Shown here piece by piece: positions 46,231 through 53,693 of a stretch of 57,005 nt of DNA. A model generated the notes under the pieces. The model did no database searches, was not told the origin of the DNA, and was given only the letters and a program-made list of their open reading frames with translations. The DNA comes from JAVBOV01 sp031550205 (GTDB lineage: Bacteria > Pseudomonadota > Alphaproteobacteria > RF32 > CAG-239), in the NCBI GenBank assembly GCA_031550205.1, contig JAVBOV010000028.1, positions 1 through 57,005 on the forward strand, read 5' to 3'. Position 1 is the stretch's first letter, and the number at the start of each line of letters is the position of its first letter. A program made the translations under genes and the position numbers.

Positions 46231-47112
46231 TCAGTTCTCCTTTAACTGGTTAATTTTCATCAACGCCAAAGAGCCGGCAGATATCTTGGAAAAAGCGCTC
46301 TCAAACTCAACCCTTTGTCTGGCTTTTGCCTTCCAGCCCTCAAAAGAAGGGTTATCCGAGTTTTCCATCTTTTTCAAAGCTCCGGAAAAATTGCCTTTCA
46401 AAACATCTTCCCTGGCCAAATCCAAAGAGTTATCTTCATTGTCTGTCGCCAAGTTGGTTTTTCTAATCTGAACAATTTCCTTAAACTTATCCATCAGCCT
46501 TTGCTTCCAGCTGAGCTTTTCGGTTTCTTCCTTTTTGCCGGTCTTTTTATATATGCTTTCAAAGCCGTTTATCAAATCTCTCTCAGTGCTGATGCCTGTT
46601 TCGGAAGCGGCAGCAATAACTTTAACCGGCTCGGCAATCTCTTGGTTTTTTGCCGTCATTTGGCGCAAAATTTCCGCCTCAAAAGCAAACTCCTCACCTC
46701 TGTCTGCTCTGTCCTTAACCAACATCAGAGCGTTCAAAATCAAAGCTCCGCTGTCGCTGACCTTGGCAACCGTATCAACCTTGCTTTCCATCTTGTCTAA
46801 ACGTGTTACCAAACCCAAAACCGTGGCAATATCCGCCTTAGAATCAATAATGCTGATATTTTGCTTTTCCATGCGCTCCAGCTTGGCATCCAGACCTGAT
46901 AAATCGACCTTTTCATGCGTATTGTTCTGTAAAAACAACACTTCTTTTCTTAAAGACTCAACTTCAGCCTGAAGAGAATTTATCTCTTTTTGATTATTAA
47001 ATTTAGCCGCCGTTTCTTCTATAATTTTCGGGTTCTGATAAATAAAATATCCGCCGCCGCCGATTGCCGCCAAAAAGATAATAAGATAAAAAAAGCTTTT
47101 GATTTTTTGCAT
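46231..47112 (-). CDS. Mitofilin/Mic60-like inner-membrane protein
   Basis: A 293-residue, unusually short alphaproteobacterial mitofilin. It has one N-terminal membrane helix (about 5-24), a coiled coil (about 40-85) and a C-terminal mitofilin signature (LAREDVLKGNFSGALKKMEN with following FEGWKAKARQRVEFESA). Mic60 shapes mitochondrial cristae, and alphaproteobacterial relatives are linked to intracytoplasmic membranes and envelope contacts. Gene order (divergent tsaD, then mitofilin, then hemY) supports orthology. It starts opposite the tsaD promoter and ends 2 nt before hemY. Confidence 0.82.
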   Translation of the reverse strand: MQKIKSFFYLIIFLAAIGGGGYFIYQNPKIIEETAAKFNNQKEINSLQAEVESLRKEVLFLQNNTHEKVDLSGLDAKLERMEKQNISIIDSKADIATVLGLVTRLDKMESKVDTVAKVSDSGALILNALMLVKDRADRGEEFAFEAEILRQMTAKNQEIAEPVKVIAAASETGISTERDLINGFESIYKKTGKKEETEKLSWKQRLMDKFKEIVQIRKTNLATDNEDNSLDLAREDVLKGNFSGALKKMENSDNPSFEGWKAKARQRVEFESAFSKISAGSLALMKINQLKEN

Positions 47113-47134
47113 TTTGATTCCTCTAGAATGAATC

Positions 47135-47163
47135 TTGATTATAAACTTTATGTAGTTTATTAT
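47135..47163 (+). promoter_or_regulatory. tsaD-nth promoter
   Basis: TTGATT (47135-47140), 17-bp spacer and TATTAT (47158-47163), with a leader of about 27 nt containing TTGGAAA before the ATG. Confidence 0.65.
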
Positions 47164-47196
47164 TCTTTAACAAAAATATCAACTTGGAAAATGTTC

Positions 47197-48261
47197 ATGT
47201 TAGTCTTAGGCATTGAAAGCAGCTGCGACGAAACCGCCGCCGCAATTGTAAATGAAAAAAAAGAAATTCTGGCTGAAAGCCTGCTCTCGCAAAAAGAGCA
47301 CCAGGCCTTTGGCGGCGTTGTGCCCGAGGTTGCCGCCCGCTCACACCTGGAACATATTGATGAAATCATTGAAAACACCTTAAAAGCCGCCAATATAAAA
47401 CCCGAACAACTGGACGCCATAGCCGCATCTTCCGGCCCCGGCTTAATCGGCGGCGTAGTGGTTGGCGCCATGGCCGGCAAAGCCTTGTCTTTGGCGCTTG
47501 ATAAACCTTTTATCGCCGTCAACCACCTTGAAGGACACGCTCTTGCCGCACGCTTAACCAATGACATTGCTTTTCCATATCTTTTGCTTCTGGTTTCCGG
47601 CGGCCACTGCCAAATTTTAATTGTTAAAGACGTCGGCGAATATGAAAAACTCGGCACCACCATCGATGACGCGGCAGGAGAGGCTTTTGACAAAGTTGCA
47701 AAAATGCTGGGCCTCGGCTACCCCGGCGGCCCGATGATTGAAAAAAATGCCGCCGCCGGAGATTCTTCCCGCTTTGCCCTGCCCCGCCCTCTTTTAAGTT
47801 CTCCAGACTGCAACATGTCTTTTTCCGGCCTCAAAACCGCTGTCCGCAAAATTGTTGAATCATACGCTGAAGACGGCAAAATCGAGCACGCCATCATCAA
47901 CAAACAAGACATTGCCGATATCTGCGCCTGCTTCCAACTGGCTGCTTCAGACTGCTTAATCGGCAAGCTTGAAAAAGCCATTAAAATCTTCAAACAAAAA
48001 TACCCCGAGGGCAAAGACTGCGTGGTTTCCGGCGGTGTGGCTGCCAACCAGTTCCTGCGCCAAAACATGCGCCAATTGTGTGAAAAACACCGGCTTGTTT
48101 TTTCCGCTCCTCCCATCAAATTCTGCACCGACAACGGCGTCATGATTGCCTGGGCAGGCTTAGAACGCTTTCAAAAAGGGCTGATAAATGACCTCACCTT
48201 CAAACCCCGTCCCCGCTGGCCGCTTGATGAAACTTCTGCAGCCGAAGGAGCCAAAGCATGA
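47197..48261 (+). CDS. tsaD: tRNA N6-threonylcarbamoyladenosine transferase TsaD
   Basis: A 354-residue ASKHA-fold enzyme that transfers threonylcarbamoyl to A37 of ANN-decoding tRNAs together with TsaB and TsaE. LGIESSCDETAAAI (about 4-17), the metal-binding HLEGHALAARL (about 110-120), LLLVSGGHCQI and GYPGGPMIEK are diagnostic. ATG 47197 fits the family start (M-x-VLGIE) and the GGAA 7 nt upstream; ATG 47191 would add two residues. Four-nt ATGA overlap with nth. Confidence 0.96.
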   Translation: MLVLGIESSCDETAAAIVNEKKEILAESLLSQKEHQAFGGVVPEVAARSHLEHIDEIIENTLKAANIKPEQLDAIAASSGPGLIGGVVVGAMAGKALSLALDKPFIAVNHLEGHALAARLTNDIAFPYLLLLVSGGHCQILIVKDVGEYEKLGTTIDDAAGEAFDKVAKMLGLGYPGGPMIEKNAAAGDSSRFALPRPLLSSPDCNMSFSGLKTAVRKIVESYAEDGKIEHAIINKQDIADICACFQLAASDCLIGKLEKAIKIFKQKYPEGKDCVVSGGVAANQFLRQNMRQLCEKHRLVFSAPPIKFCTDNGVMIAWAGLERFQKGLINDLTFKPRPRWPLDETSAAEGAKA

Positions 48262-48884
48262 GCCGTGTAACTGAGATATTAGATATTTTAGATAAATATA
48301 TTGAAAATCCTAAAAGCGATCTGGAATATACCAATGCTTACACTTTGTTGGTTGCCGTGGTTTTGTCGGCTCAAAGCACCGACAAAGGCGTCAACAAAGC
48401 CACCTCTAGCCTTTTTGCCAAAGTTGACACGCCGCAAAAAATGCTGGCTTTAGGCTTAGACGGCTTAAAGGAATATATCAAATCTATCGGGCTTTATAAC
48501 AACAAAGCCAAAAGCATCATCTCTTTTAGCCAAGACTTGGTAAACAAATTTAACGGCCAAGTGCCAAACACCCGCGAAGAGCTTGAAACCCTGGCCGGCG
48601 TCGGCCGTAAAACCGCCAACGTGGTCTTAAATGTCTGGTTCAAACAGCCTACTTTGGCGGTCGACACTCACGTCACCAGAGTAGCCCATAGACTGGACTT
48701 CAGCACCGGCAAAACCCCGCTGGCCATAGAGCTGGACTTAGAAAAAATCATCCCCGACCAATACAAACTGAAAGCCCACCATTTACTAATCCTCTTCGGC
48801 CGCTACACCTGCAAAGCCCAAAAACCCGCCTGCCCAACCTGCCCCATCTCCCATCTCTGCAATAGCATTGACAAAAGAATTTAG
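48258..48884 (+). CDS. nth: Endonuclease III
   Basis: A 208-residue DNA glycosylase/AP lyase that removes oxidised pyrimidines. The helix-hairpin-helix LAGVGRKTANVVLN (about 112-125) contains the catalytic Lys, and VDTHVTRVAHRL the catalytic Asp. The C-terminal CKAQKPACPTCPISHLC supplies the [4Fe-4S] ligands with normal spacing (C-x6-C-x2-C-x5-C). It is coupled to tsaD. Confidence 0.96.
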   Translation: MSRVTEILDILDKYIENPKSDLEYTNAYTLLVAVVLSAQSTDKGVNKATSSLFAKVDTPQKMLALGLDGLKEYIKSIGLYNNKAKSIISFSQDLVNKFNGQVPNTREELETLAGVGRKTANVVLNVWFKQPTLAVDTHVTRVAHRLDFSTGKTPLAIELDLEKIIPDQYKLKAHHLLILFGRYTCKAQKPACPTCPISHLCNSIDKRI

Positions 48885-49490
48885 ATATCGTCATCCTGAG
48901 CCTGACCACCAAATTTTGGTTGTCGGGCGTGAGGATCCCGGCTATTTTATGTCCTCCTTACCCCTTCTCTCTGTCACCCTCGAGCTTGACCCGAGGGTCC
49001 AGGTAGCAACCCATCCTTATCACTCTTAACCACAACCCCATCACCCTGAACTCCAACCACGTCATCCTGGAGTCGATAGTTGCTGAAAGCAAGCCGTAGG
49101 CGCAGCTTGAAGCTTACGTGACGTTCACGCAAGTGAACAATCTGTTTCAGGATCTCCCCTTCCTAAGTCCGATTCTCCCCACCCGCACCAGTTTTAAGTT
49201 TCCTCCTTTGGGGGAAAATTTTGCGCTTGTAGGGTTAGACCCTGCGAGTCCGATAATATGCTTCCCCAAAATGGCACTTTTGATGGCTTATCGGACTTTT
49301 GGTTGAAAATGTTGCAAAGCTTAACTTTCATTTTTGACATCAATGTCCGGAGTTGATAGTTGGTGAAATGAGGTGCAAAATTTTAGCTTTAGCTTAATTT
49401 TGTGCCGAAATTGAACCCTACGAGACGAAAGGGACCCGCTTTGCAAAGCAAAGAAAGGAATTTACATTATTACGTCCCCATTTTTGCTAT
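48885..49490. repeat. Cluster of palindromic repeat units, no gene
   Basis: About 600 bp with no credible gene. It contains GTCATCCTGAGCCTGACC (48890s), CACCCTCGAGCTTGACCCGAGGGTCC (a hairpin near 48977) and two GGAGTYGATAGTTG units (about 49071 and 49351) that also occur at 50168. Further pieces contain TTACGTGACG or CTACGAGACG. Arms such as CGTTCACG-CAAGTGAAC and GCTTTGCAAAGC are visible. It looks like a nested pile-up of short mobile palindromes. Confidence 0.6.
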
Positions 49491-49503
49491 TTAAAAACAA
49501 AAA

Positions 49504-49530
49504 ACACCTAAACCATGACGGCTTAGATGT
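49504..49530 (-). terminator. Terminator of the lipoprotein gene
   Basis: On the minus strand ACATCTAAGCC pairs (with two G-U pairs) with GGTTTAGGTGT and runs into TTTTTTG. Confidence 0.7.
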
Positions 49531-49555
49531 CTCTTGTATTCTCAGATATTGAGCT

Positions 49556-49945
49556 TTAGTTGATATCTTTCAACTTTTTCTCATTTTCTGCAATACCTCT
49601 TTTTAGGAAAGTTATAGCAACCTGAGCTTTGCTGACTTCTTCATACATAGCAGATGAGCGATCCAACTTTTGCATGGCTTCAACGGTGTTAAAATCTGCA
49701 CAACCGGTCTCGTTGTACATTTCTCTTACCTTCTCTTCTGCAATTTTCATTTCGTTAGCTTCTTTTGTGAATTTTGATACTCTAAATTGAGCTTCTGCCA
49801 AAAGGAGTTTCTGAAATTTGATTTGTGCTTCAATTTTTTCCTTAGGAGAAAGCTCTTTACTCCTGTTCTTGTTAGGATTATTACCATTGCAACTGCAAAG
49901 CACTAATGCAAGCATCATAAAAGATGCAAAAACTAAATTTTTCAT
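49556..49945 (-). CDS. Small lipoprotein with coiled coil, function unknown
   Basis: A 129-residue protein with a lipoprotein signal peptide (MKNLVFASFMMLALVLCSC; lipobox LVLC or LCSC, Cys17 or Cys19). An Asn/Lys-rich linker is followed by a mostly helical, probably coiled-coil body (about 35-128) of KIEAQIKFQKLLLAEAQFR type. No family is recognised. It is a single-gene unit with its own terminator. Its upstream region carries the TTGTAACAAAAGTTTAA element shared with three other orphan genes. Confidence 0.7.
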   Translation of the reverse strand: MKNLVFASFMMLALVLCSCNGNNPNKNRSKELSPKEKIEAQIKFQKLLLAEAQFRVSKFTKEANEMKIAEEKVREMYNETGCADFNTVEAMQKLDRSSAMYEEVSKAQVAITFLKRGIAENEKKLKDIN

Positions 49946-50078
49946 ACTCTTTTGTTTTAAACGTTTATATTTTTGTTATTTTAATTTTAAAAGAAAAAAG
50001 CATTTGCTGATTATACAGTAATAAACAGAATAATGCTTTTGATTTGATTAATGTATCACAGTTTTAGTCATTTTTGTG

Positions 50079-50100
50079 TTAAACTTTTGTTACAAAATTT
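50079..50100 (-). promoter_or_regulatory. TTGTAACAA upstream element
   Basis: The minus strand reads TTTTGTAACAAAAGTTTAA (50097-50079), about 135 nt upstream of ATG 49945. An extended -10 candidate TGTGATACAT lies about 25 nt downstream of it. The distance to the start codon is longer than for the other copies. Confidence 0.45.
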
Positions 50101-50149
50101 ATATTTTCCTTAAAAACCTCAATCCTTCTTGAAAGTTCAGCCCAATCAG

Positions 50150-50285
50150 CCTCCCCGTCAGTCCGGAGTCGATAGTTGGCGATTGGCAAGCCCGAAGGGC
50201 TAAGACAGAGCCTTACGTGACGAGGAGGACCCGCTTGCGGGAGTACCCATAATTGCTCAGCAAGCCGCACCCGCCGTCGCTAAAG
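50150..50285. repeat. GGAGTCGATAGTTG-type repeat with flanking palindromes
   Basis: GTCAGTCCGGAGTCGATAGT begins a unit containing CCCGAAGGG, TTACGTGACG and CCCGCTTGCGGG hairpins, and ends GCAAGCCGCACCCGCCGTCGC. The open frame on the minus strand across it (50079-50270) is repeat-derived and rejected as a gene. Confidence 0.6.
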
Positions 50286-50307
50286 CTATGGCGGGCAAGC
50301 CAGTTTC

Positions 50308-50334
50308 AAAAAACCACCCATTAGGGTGGTTTTT
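50308..50334 (-). terminator. secB terminator
   Basis: AAAAACCACCC-TAAT-GGGTGGTTTTTT on the minus strand, 16 nt past the secB stop. Confidence 0.85.
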
Positions 50335-50349
50335 CCTTAAAAGCAAGCC

Positions 50350-50781
50350 TTATTGCTTGGCTTTCCTGCTTGTATACAAGCTCAAAAAGTCTATCGGCGC
50401 AATCATAAACGGCGGCAAACCTCCGTCCACCATGCAGTTGGTGATAATGCTGCGCGCAAATGGGAACAGCATGCGCGGCACTTCCACCATCAAAATCGGC
50501 TCAACATGTTCTTCTGCCACGTTCAGGCTCACCACAGCCGCATATTCCAACTCCAAAATAAACAGTTTTTTGCCTTTAATATCGCCGTTTAAATGAAACT
50601 TCAGCACCACATTTGAAACGTTGTTTTCAATCTTCTCGGCATTAACTTCCACCTCAATATTAATTTTCGGCGATTCGGTAATTTCCTTAAAAATTTGCGG
50701 TGCCAACGGAATTTCCAAAGACAAGTCTTTGATATATTGCACATTAATGGCAATCGCCGGTGCCTGATTTTTTTCGCTCAT
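50350..50781 (-). CDS. secB: Protein-export chaperone SecB
   Basis: A 143-residue SecB that keeps preproteins unfolded and hands them to SecA. VQYIKDLSLEIP near the N-terminus, the beta-rich centre (LELEYAAVVSL) and the conserved helix LFPFARSIITNCMVDGGLPPFMIAPIDF are diagnostic. Two adjacent ATGs are possible (50784 and 50781); the second has better spacing from AGAGGAA. It is divergent from tim44, an arrangement conserved near the origin in alphaproteobacteria. Confidence 0.95.
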   Translation of the reverse strand: MSEKNQAPAIAINVQYIKDLSLEIPLAPQIFKEITESPKINIEVEVNAEKIENNVSNVVLKFHLNGDIKGKKLFILELEYAAVVSLNVAEEHVEPILMVEVPRMLFPFARSIITNCMVDGGLPPFMIAPIDFLSLYTSRKAKQ

Positions 50782-50878
50782 CATCTTTCCTCTTATTATG
50801 TTTATAAATATGGTTGATAAAACCTCTTAACTGCCTTATATAATATATAGGTTTTTCAAAAACGGAAAGATAAATATA

Positions 50879-51514
50879 ATGTCTCTTAACATCATTGTTC
50901 TGCTTCTTGTGGTCGCCGTGGTTTTTTACCGCTTATATTCGCTTTTGGGCACCCGTCCTGACGGCTTTGAAAAGCACGAAATTGACGATAAAGAGGCCGC
51001 CAAATTGTTCGACCTGATTGTTAAAGAGACCTCAAAAACCATCAACGGCGAAGCCGAAGAAGTTGTTGAGCCCACCGGCATCGATGCCGTTTTTGCCAAA
51101 ATCCCCGGTTTTAATAAGGAAAAATTCATCAATGGCGCCAAAAAATCTTTTGAAATGATCTTAAACGCCTTTGCCAAAGGCGATATTGATGTCTTAAAAA
51201 TGCTGCTTGGCAAAAACCTGCTCAAAAAGTTTCAAGACATCATCAAAAAACGCCAGGAAGAAGGCGTTAGCGCCGAAGCCGAACTCATCGGCTTTACCAA
51301 AGCCGAAATTAAAGACGCACAGATTTCCGCCTCTAAAATCGCCAAAATCACCGTCGATTTCATCTCCGAACAGGTAAACCTGCTTAAAAACTCCAAAGGC
51401 GATGTGGTTGAAGGCGACGCCAACTTCATCCAGAGCATTTCCGATACTTGGACCTTTGAAAAAGACATTACATCTCCCAACCCTAACTGGCTTTTGGTAT
51501 CCACAAAAAAATGA
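50879..51514 (+). CDS. Tim44-domain membrane-anchored protein
   Basis: A 211-residue Tim44/TimA-type protein. One N-terminal membrane helix (about 3-21) is followed by a linker and a Tim44 domain (about 80-210, FINGAKKSFEMILNAFAKGD then the ISDTWTFEKD core near the end). Mitochondrial Tim44 tethers the import motor; the bacterial role is unclear but is linked to inner membrane protein assembly. It is followed with a 4-nt overlap by mltA. Order tim44-mltA-smr with divergent secB is typical of the class. Confidence 0.88.
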   Translation: MSLNIIVLLLVVAVVFYRLYSLLGTRPDGFEKHEIDDKEAAKLFDLIVKETSKTINGEAEEVVEPTGIDAVFAKIPGFNKEKFINGAKKSFEMILNAFAKGDIDVLKMLLGKNLLKKFQDIIKKRQEEGVSAEAELIGFTKAEIKDAQISASKIAKITVDFISEQVNLLKNSKGDVVEGDANFIQSISDTWTFEKDITSPNPNWLLVSTKK

Positions 51515-52605
51515 ACCGCAAATTAACCTTAATTATCCTGCTTTTATATTTTTTCATAATGTCTGCCGCTTTGGTTTGGCTTAAAGAAGAAAAACCTTCA
51601 AAACCAGCTGTTGCAAAGCTTGCTTTTGTTCCTCATTCTTTCAAAGACCTCAAAAACTGGAAAAAAGACCACCTTGCCGAAGCTTTCCACGCGTATCAAT
51701 TGTCCTGTCAAAAAACCAAATCCTGCCAAATAAATAATGCCAAAGACTTTCGCAAGTTCTTAGAACAAAACTTTGTTCCCCATCTGGTAGTTTATAACGG
51801 CTCCTCCGAGGGTAAGTTCACCTCATATTATGAATCCGCCTTAAGCGCTTCTTATCACCGCTCGGAAAAATACCAATATCCGGTTTATGGTAAACCCAAA
51901 GATTTGGTTGAGTTTAACCTTAAAGACTTTGATAAAAACGCCGATTCCAAACGTTTTGTCGGCCGTGTTAAAGACGGCAGATTAATTCCCTATTACACCC
52001 GCGCTGAAATAGATAACGCCCCGCTTGACGCCCCCGTCATCCTCTGGGCGGATGATGCAATTGACATTTATGTTATGCAAATTCAAGGCTCTGCCGTGGC
52101 TGAACTTGATAACGGCTCCAAAGTCCGCATTGGTTATGCCGACAACAACGGCCACCCCTTCCGCGGCATCGGCAGCATTTTGCTTGAACAGGGCTTAATC
52201 GGCAAAGGCCAAGTCTCCATGGGCAAAATCAAAATCTGGCTCAAAGAAAACGGCGAACTTGCCAGCCAGAATATGCTCAAAAATGACCGTTTTGTCTTCC
52301 ACCGCCTGATAGACGCTGAAGGTCCCATCGGCGCCCAGGGCGTGCCTTTAACTCCCGGCCGTTCTTTGGCCGTAGATAAAAAATATATCCCGCTTGGCTC
52401 ATTGCTGTGGCTTGAAACCACCGGTCCAGATAATGAAAAAATTGAAAAACTGGTGGTGGCGCAAGATATCGGCAGCGCCATAGAGGGGCCGATTCGCGGA
52501 GACTACTTCTGGGGCTCCGGCGGTGACGACATTTTGGAACTGGCCGGCCGCATGAACTCCAAGGGCCGCTATTTCATCCTGCTTCCTAAAAAGGAAAAAC
52601 CATGA
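51511..52605 (+). CDS. mltA: Membrane-bound lytic murein transglycosylase A
   Basis: A 364-residue MltA that cleaves peptidoglycan glycan strands to 1,6-anhydro products. An N-terminal signal or membrane anchor (about 5-20) lacks a lipobox Cys, unlike E. coli MltA. The MltA domain (about 100-260, YYESALSASY, VILWADDAIDIYVMQIQGSA) is followed by a 3D domain with the DIGSAIEGPIRGDYFWGSG motif (about 310-328), where the catalytic Asp lies. Coupled by 4-nt overlaps on both sides. Confidence 0.93.
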   Translation: MNRKLTLIILLLYFFIMSAALVWLKEEKPSKPAVAKLAFVPHSFKDLKNWKKDHLAEAFHAYQLSCQKTKSCQINNAKDFRKFLEQNFVPHLVVYNGSSEGKFTSYYESALSASYHRSEKYQYPVYGKPKDLVEFNLKDFDKNADSKRFVGRVKDGRLIPYYTRAEIDNAPLDAPVILWADDAIDIYVMQIQGSAVAELDNGSKVRIGYADNNGHPFRGIGSILLEQGLIGKGQVSMGKIKIWLKENGELASQNMLKNDRFVFHRLIDAEGPIGAQGVPLTPGRSLAVDKKYIPLGSLLWLETTGPDNEKIEKLVVAQDIGSAIEGPIRGDYFWGSGGDDILELAGRMNSKGRYFILLPKKEKP

Positions 52606-53123
52606 TAACCAAACCCAAAACCAGCCGCCAAGATTTGCTTATTTACAAAGCTTTCAGAAAAGCCGTTGAACTGGACAAGCTGCGCATTTATCTCGATTAT
52701 TCCAAAATCAACCGCCCCTCTTCCCCGGTTTATGACCCCTGGGAAAGCCTGCTGCCCATTTTGGTTCCGGTTTTGCTCGGACTGCTCTTAATCTTATGCG
52801 TCGGAATTTTCTTCGGCTTGCTGTTCATCATTGCCATGGTTTTTGCCTACACCGCATATTTTAAGAGAAAGCTCCACAAAAGGCTCATTTTCCGCACCAA
52901 AAACTTCTTAACCGCCAACATCGACAACTGCCAAAAGCTTTGGGATTTCGGCGGCATTGTTTTTGTAAACACTGAAAACAAGCAGGTCGGGTGTGTTTCT
53001 CCGGAAGGAGACTGGAAAGAATTTGTGGTTGCCAATTACAACGAATTTATGACCGAGAAAAAAGAGCCGCAAAAAGAAGAAAAGACCAGAAAACATGACA
53101 AGCCGCTCCGCAGAAAAAGATAA
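52602..53123 (+). CDS. Membrane protein of unknown function in the mltA-smr operon
   Basis: A 173-residue protein. A polar N-terminus (about 1-45) leads into one long hydrophobic stretch (about 47-88, probably two helices, ESLLPILVPVLLGLLLILCVG). A soluble C-terminal part of about 60 residues follows, with the pattern FGGIVFVNTENKQVGCVSPEG, and then a Lys/Glu-rich tail. No family is recognised. It overlaps mltA by 4 nt and smr by 29 nt, so it is surely expressed with them. Confidence 0.75.
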   Translation: MITKPKTSRQDLLIYKAFRKAVELDKLRIYLDYSKINRPSSPVYDPWESLLPILVPVLLGLLLILCVGIFFGLLFIIAMVFAYTAYFKRKLHKRLIFRTKNFLTANIDNCQKLWDFGGIVFVNTENKQVGCVSPEGDWKEFVVANYNEFMTEKKEPQKEEKTRKHDKPLRRKR

Positions 53124-53562
53124 TTCCTGGTCAGAATTTATCAAAGACATTAAAGAACAGCCGCAAAAAATTGCCGTTGAAAAACCCCTAAAGAAAATCA
53201 CCGTAAAAAGAAACCTCTCAATTCCGCACGCCTTAACCATAGGCAAAGCCAACGGCATGGATAAATCCACCGAAAAAAAGTTTCGCCAATCCAAATTTGA
53301 AATTGAAGCCGCCTTAGATTTGCATGGTTTCAGAGAATCTGAGGCTTTTGAAAAAGTAAACGCCTTCATCAAAACCTCATATGCCTTAAACCGCCGCTGC
53401 ATCTTAATCATCAGCGGCAAAGGTGAGGTCTTAAAAGAAGCCCTGCCCCGCTGGCTTAAATCTGAAGAACTAAGCCCTTTCATCTTATCTTCCCGCCACC
53501 CCGAACCCACCCTCGGCGGCACCGGCGCCCTTTACATCCTCCTAAGAAGAAAAAGACCTTAA
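53095..53562 (+). CDS. Smr-domain protein (MutS2-C-terminal-like endonuclease domain)
   Basis: A 155-residue Smr protein. A basic N-terminus is followed by the Smr domain (about 62-150): ALDLHGFRESEAFEKVNAFI with the LDLHG motif, SGKGEVLKEALPRWL and the C-terminal GGTGALYILLRRKR. Stand-alone Smr proteins have nicking or RNA-cleaving activity in studied cases. It overlaps the preceding gene by 29 nt in a different frame. Its place after mltA is conserved in alphaproteobacteria. Confidence 0.9.
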   Translation: MTSRSAEKDNSWSEFIKDIKEQPQKIAVEKPLKKITVKRNLSIPHALTIGKANGMDKSTEKKFRQSKFEIEAALDLHGFRESEAFEKVNAFIKTSYALNRRCILIISGKGEVLKEALPRWLKSEELSPFILSSRHPEPTLGGTGALYILLRRKRP

Positions 53563-53614
53563 ACCCTCTTCAAAACGTCATTCTGAGCGCAGCGTAAGAA
53601 TCTCGGCAAAACAC

Positions 53615-53684
53615 TTTGTCTAAAAACCTCTTGCTTTAGACCAAAAAATCTGTTATATTCCTCTCAAATCAAAATTATTAAATT
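53615..53684 (+). promoter_or_regulatory. Promoter with TTTGTCTAAA box
   Basis: TTTGTCTAAA (53615-53624), TTGCTT (53631-53636), 17-bp spacer beginning TAGACCAAA, extended -10 TGT-TATATT (53654-53659), then CTCAAATCAAAATTATTAAA (53662-53681), identical to the segment before 39497. Confidence 0.7.
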
Positions 53685-53693
53685 TATATCATT

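Noticed and set aside
49118..49306. 62-codon plus-strand frame in the repeat cluster
   Set aside because: Repeat-derived, no start signals, composition unlike nearby genes.
50079..50270. 63-codon minus-strand frame
   Set aside because: Lies wholly in a GGAGTCGATAGTTG-type repeat and the TTGTAACAA element; no ribosome binding site or family.
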